The translations under genes were made by a program, and so were the position numbers. Source: Musa acuminata AAA Group (lineage: Eukaryota > Streptophyta > Magnoliopsida > Zingiberales > Musaceae). Taken from it: 64,000 nt of DNA. The stretch covers positions 4,791,001 to 4,855,000 of the forward strand of contig NC_088340.1 of assembly GCF_036884655.1 (NCBI RefSeq), written 5' to 3'. Position 1 is the stretch's first letter; each line of letters opens with the position of its first letter. The notes beneath the pieces were generated by a model. That model was given only the letters and a program-made list of their open reading frames with translations. It made no database searches and was not told the DNA's origin. Positions 62,945 to 64,000 of the stretch are shown one piece after another.

Positions 62945-63189
62945 ACCTTATCGTACTGGTACCACTCGTAGTAGGGGGGAGGGAAGATGCCGTCGACCTC
63001 GGACTTTCCGCCGGCGGGAAAGGGAGCGTCGGGGAAGACGAGGTCGAGCCGGGAGATGACCTGTTCCGGCCACTTCGCCACCAGTTGCGCCCGCATGATC
63101 TCCCCGCTCGTCCGGAAGCCGTGAAGGCACAGGAACCGCGGCTTCCGCCGGCCGCTCTTGCCACTCTCCTGTTCCCCGATGCTCCCCAT
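61866..63189 (-). CDS. FSH-family serine hydrolase (OVCA2-like esterase)
   Basis: Six exons, 63189-62947, 62858-62760, 62658-62617, 62546-62414, 62162-62061 and 61978-61866, all GT-AG and in phase, giving 243 residues. The alpha/beta-hydrolase fold opens with RFLCLHGFRTSGEIMRAQL (residues 18-36) and VFPDAPFPA. The nucleophile elbow GFSQGA holds S113 and is split by an intron between Q and G. D191 (FVDPY) and H201 (RGHTVPRL) are candidate remaining triad members. This matches yeast FSH1 and human OVCA2, small cytosolic esterases; OVCA2 prefers long-chain acyl esters. The plant substrate is unknown. The ATG given is the first in frame; the frame itself runs upstream. Intron 1 holds a GA repeat. 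Confidence 0.92.
62911..62943. repeat. (GA)n microsatellite inside intron 1 of the hydrolase gene
   Basis: About 16 GA units on plus, CT on the transcript, beginning three bases after the splice donor GTG. Confidence 0.95.
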
Positions 63190-64000
63190 CGCCGGCGCGT
63201 TCTCCACCCACTCCTTCGTCCAGGCAGCCCCGCTTTGTGCGAAAGCAGCGGCGAAGGAGTCGCTTCCTTATAGGCGCCGAGGGTTGGACCCTTACGATGA
63301 TGGGTGGGTTGGTTGGTGGCTGGGGGTTGGTGGGAGAAACACTTCAACGGTGATGCCATGGGCGAGCACCCATTCATGGGGCGAAGGCCAAGCGATCGCG
63401 AGGGACATGTTAAGGCGGTTCACGTACAGCGAAAGCCCACCTAACCCGCGACGTTAGTGGGTGACGGCTTGGACGCTATTGCTCTCCGATGGAACCCCAC
63501 ACGTTCATGGTCTCCGTCACGACGAACGGATCTGCTCTACGATCCGCGCCCGCACGAATCACGAAGCACATTAATCGGCGTCGCCATCCGTCGTCGATGG
63601 AGCTAATTCTTTTTTCGGTCAAACAAGGTGGCTCTGACGTGTTCAAAGAAAAAAAGATCTAACATATTCCGTATACCCAGAAACCTACCTGCCTTGTGAT
63701 TTGTGTTCTGATGCCTAACCCACGGGATGACAAGGCCAAGAAAGGAAGAAGAGAAAGATGCTAATTAACATAATTTAGGAGGCTAATTATATATTATTTC
63801 TCTTATTATTAGTATTTTAATTTTTATTTTTAAAAATTATATTGAAATACTTATATTTATGAAAGTGAAACACTAAAAAGATAATTTTATTTTCATAAAT
63901 ATAGAAATATTATTATAATTTAAAAAATATAAATATTAATAATATTAATAATATCTAATTACAAGGATAATATATAATTAGCCTTAATTTAGGTGGATAG
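63190..64000. other. Upstream region of the hydrolase gene and AT-rich right end
   Basis: 63190-63600 is GC-rich, probably promoter and leader of the minus-strand hydrolase gene. 63760-64000 is very AT-rich. No further gene is supported. Confidence 0.45.

Noticed and set aside
1..64000. CRISPR arrays, operons or prokaryotic defence systems
   Set aside because: The window is plainly plant nuclear DNA; regular repeats present are microsatellites, a 24-bp minisatellite and duplications without unique spacers.

Overview
The window is nuclear DNA of a flowering plant. Genes carry GT-AG introns and are spaced kilobases apart in AT-rich DNA, with microsatellites and decayed LTR-retrotransposon pieces between them. 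Several first exons are very GC-rich against their surroundings (the arabinogalactan protein, the RING-H2 protein, the auxin receptor), which is typical of monocots. The retroelement pieces resemble families I associate with banana relatives, so a monocot of the Musaceae/Zingiberales is my best guess, but no single feature proves it. Layout: 1-531 is the end of a Ty3/gypsy-type LTR. 532-6960 has no convincing gene. 6.9-14 kb is a minus-strand tandem array of F-box genes: three intact single-exon copies (6962-8074, 10286-11449, 12785-13975) and one broken copy (8870-9597), with similar 3' flanks and a TATA-like element near each intact start. 14-20.6 kb is repeat-rich: a 24-bp minisatellite, a degenerate LTR-retroelement-like block, and a 70-bp AT repeat. 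From 20.6 kb on, ordinary genes appear: a classical arabinogalactan protein (20625-21068, +), a uclacyanin-type blue copper protein (24232-24858, -), an unrecognised probable plastid protein (27135-28511, -), a subfamily Ia bHLH factor (32359-33903, -), an ATL-type RING-H2 ubiquitin ligase (41787-43013, +), a family GT61 glycosyltransferase (45951-47612, +), a GEM-like GRAM-domain protein (48782-51919, -), an AFB4/5-type auxin receptor (55240-57356, +) and an FSH/OVCA2-type serine hydrolase (61866-63189, -). Between the bHLH and RING genes lies a duplicated 0.65-0.7 kb block with a second gypsy-type LTR piece at its junction. The genes do not form an operon-like unit. Shared themes are ubiquitin-dependent regulation (F-box array, RING ligase, auxin receptor) and cell-wall or cell-surface proteins (AGP, uclacyanin, GT61), but their proximity is probably chance. 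I found no defensible new multi-gene system. The most notable observations are a small deletion that removed the ancestral start of one F-box copy, a possibly interrupted start codon in the GEM-like gene, a diverged miR393 site in the auxin receptor, an intron enlarged by a 210-bp tandem duplication, and the duplicated blocks flanking an LTR piece.
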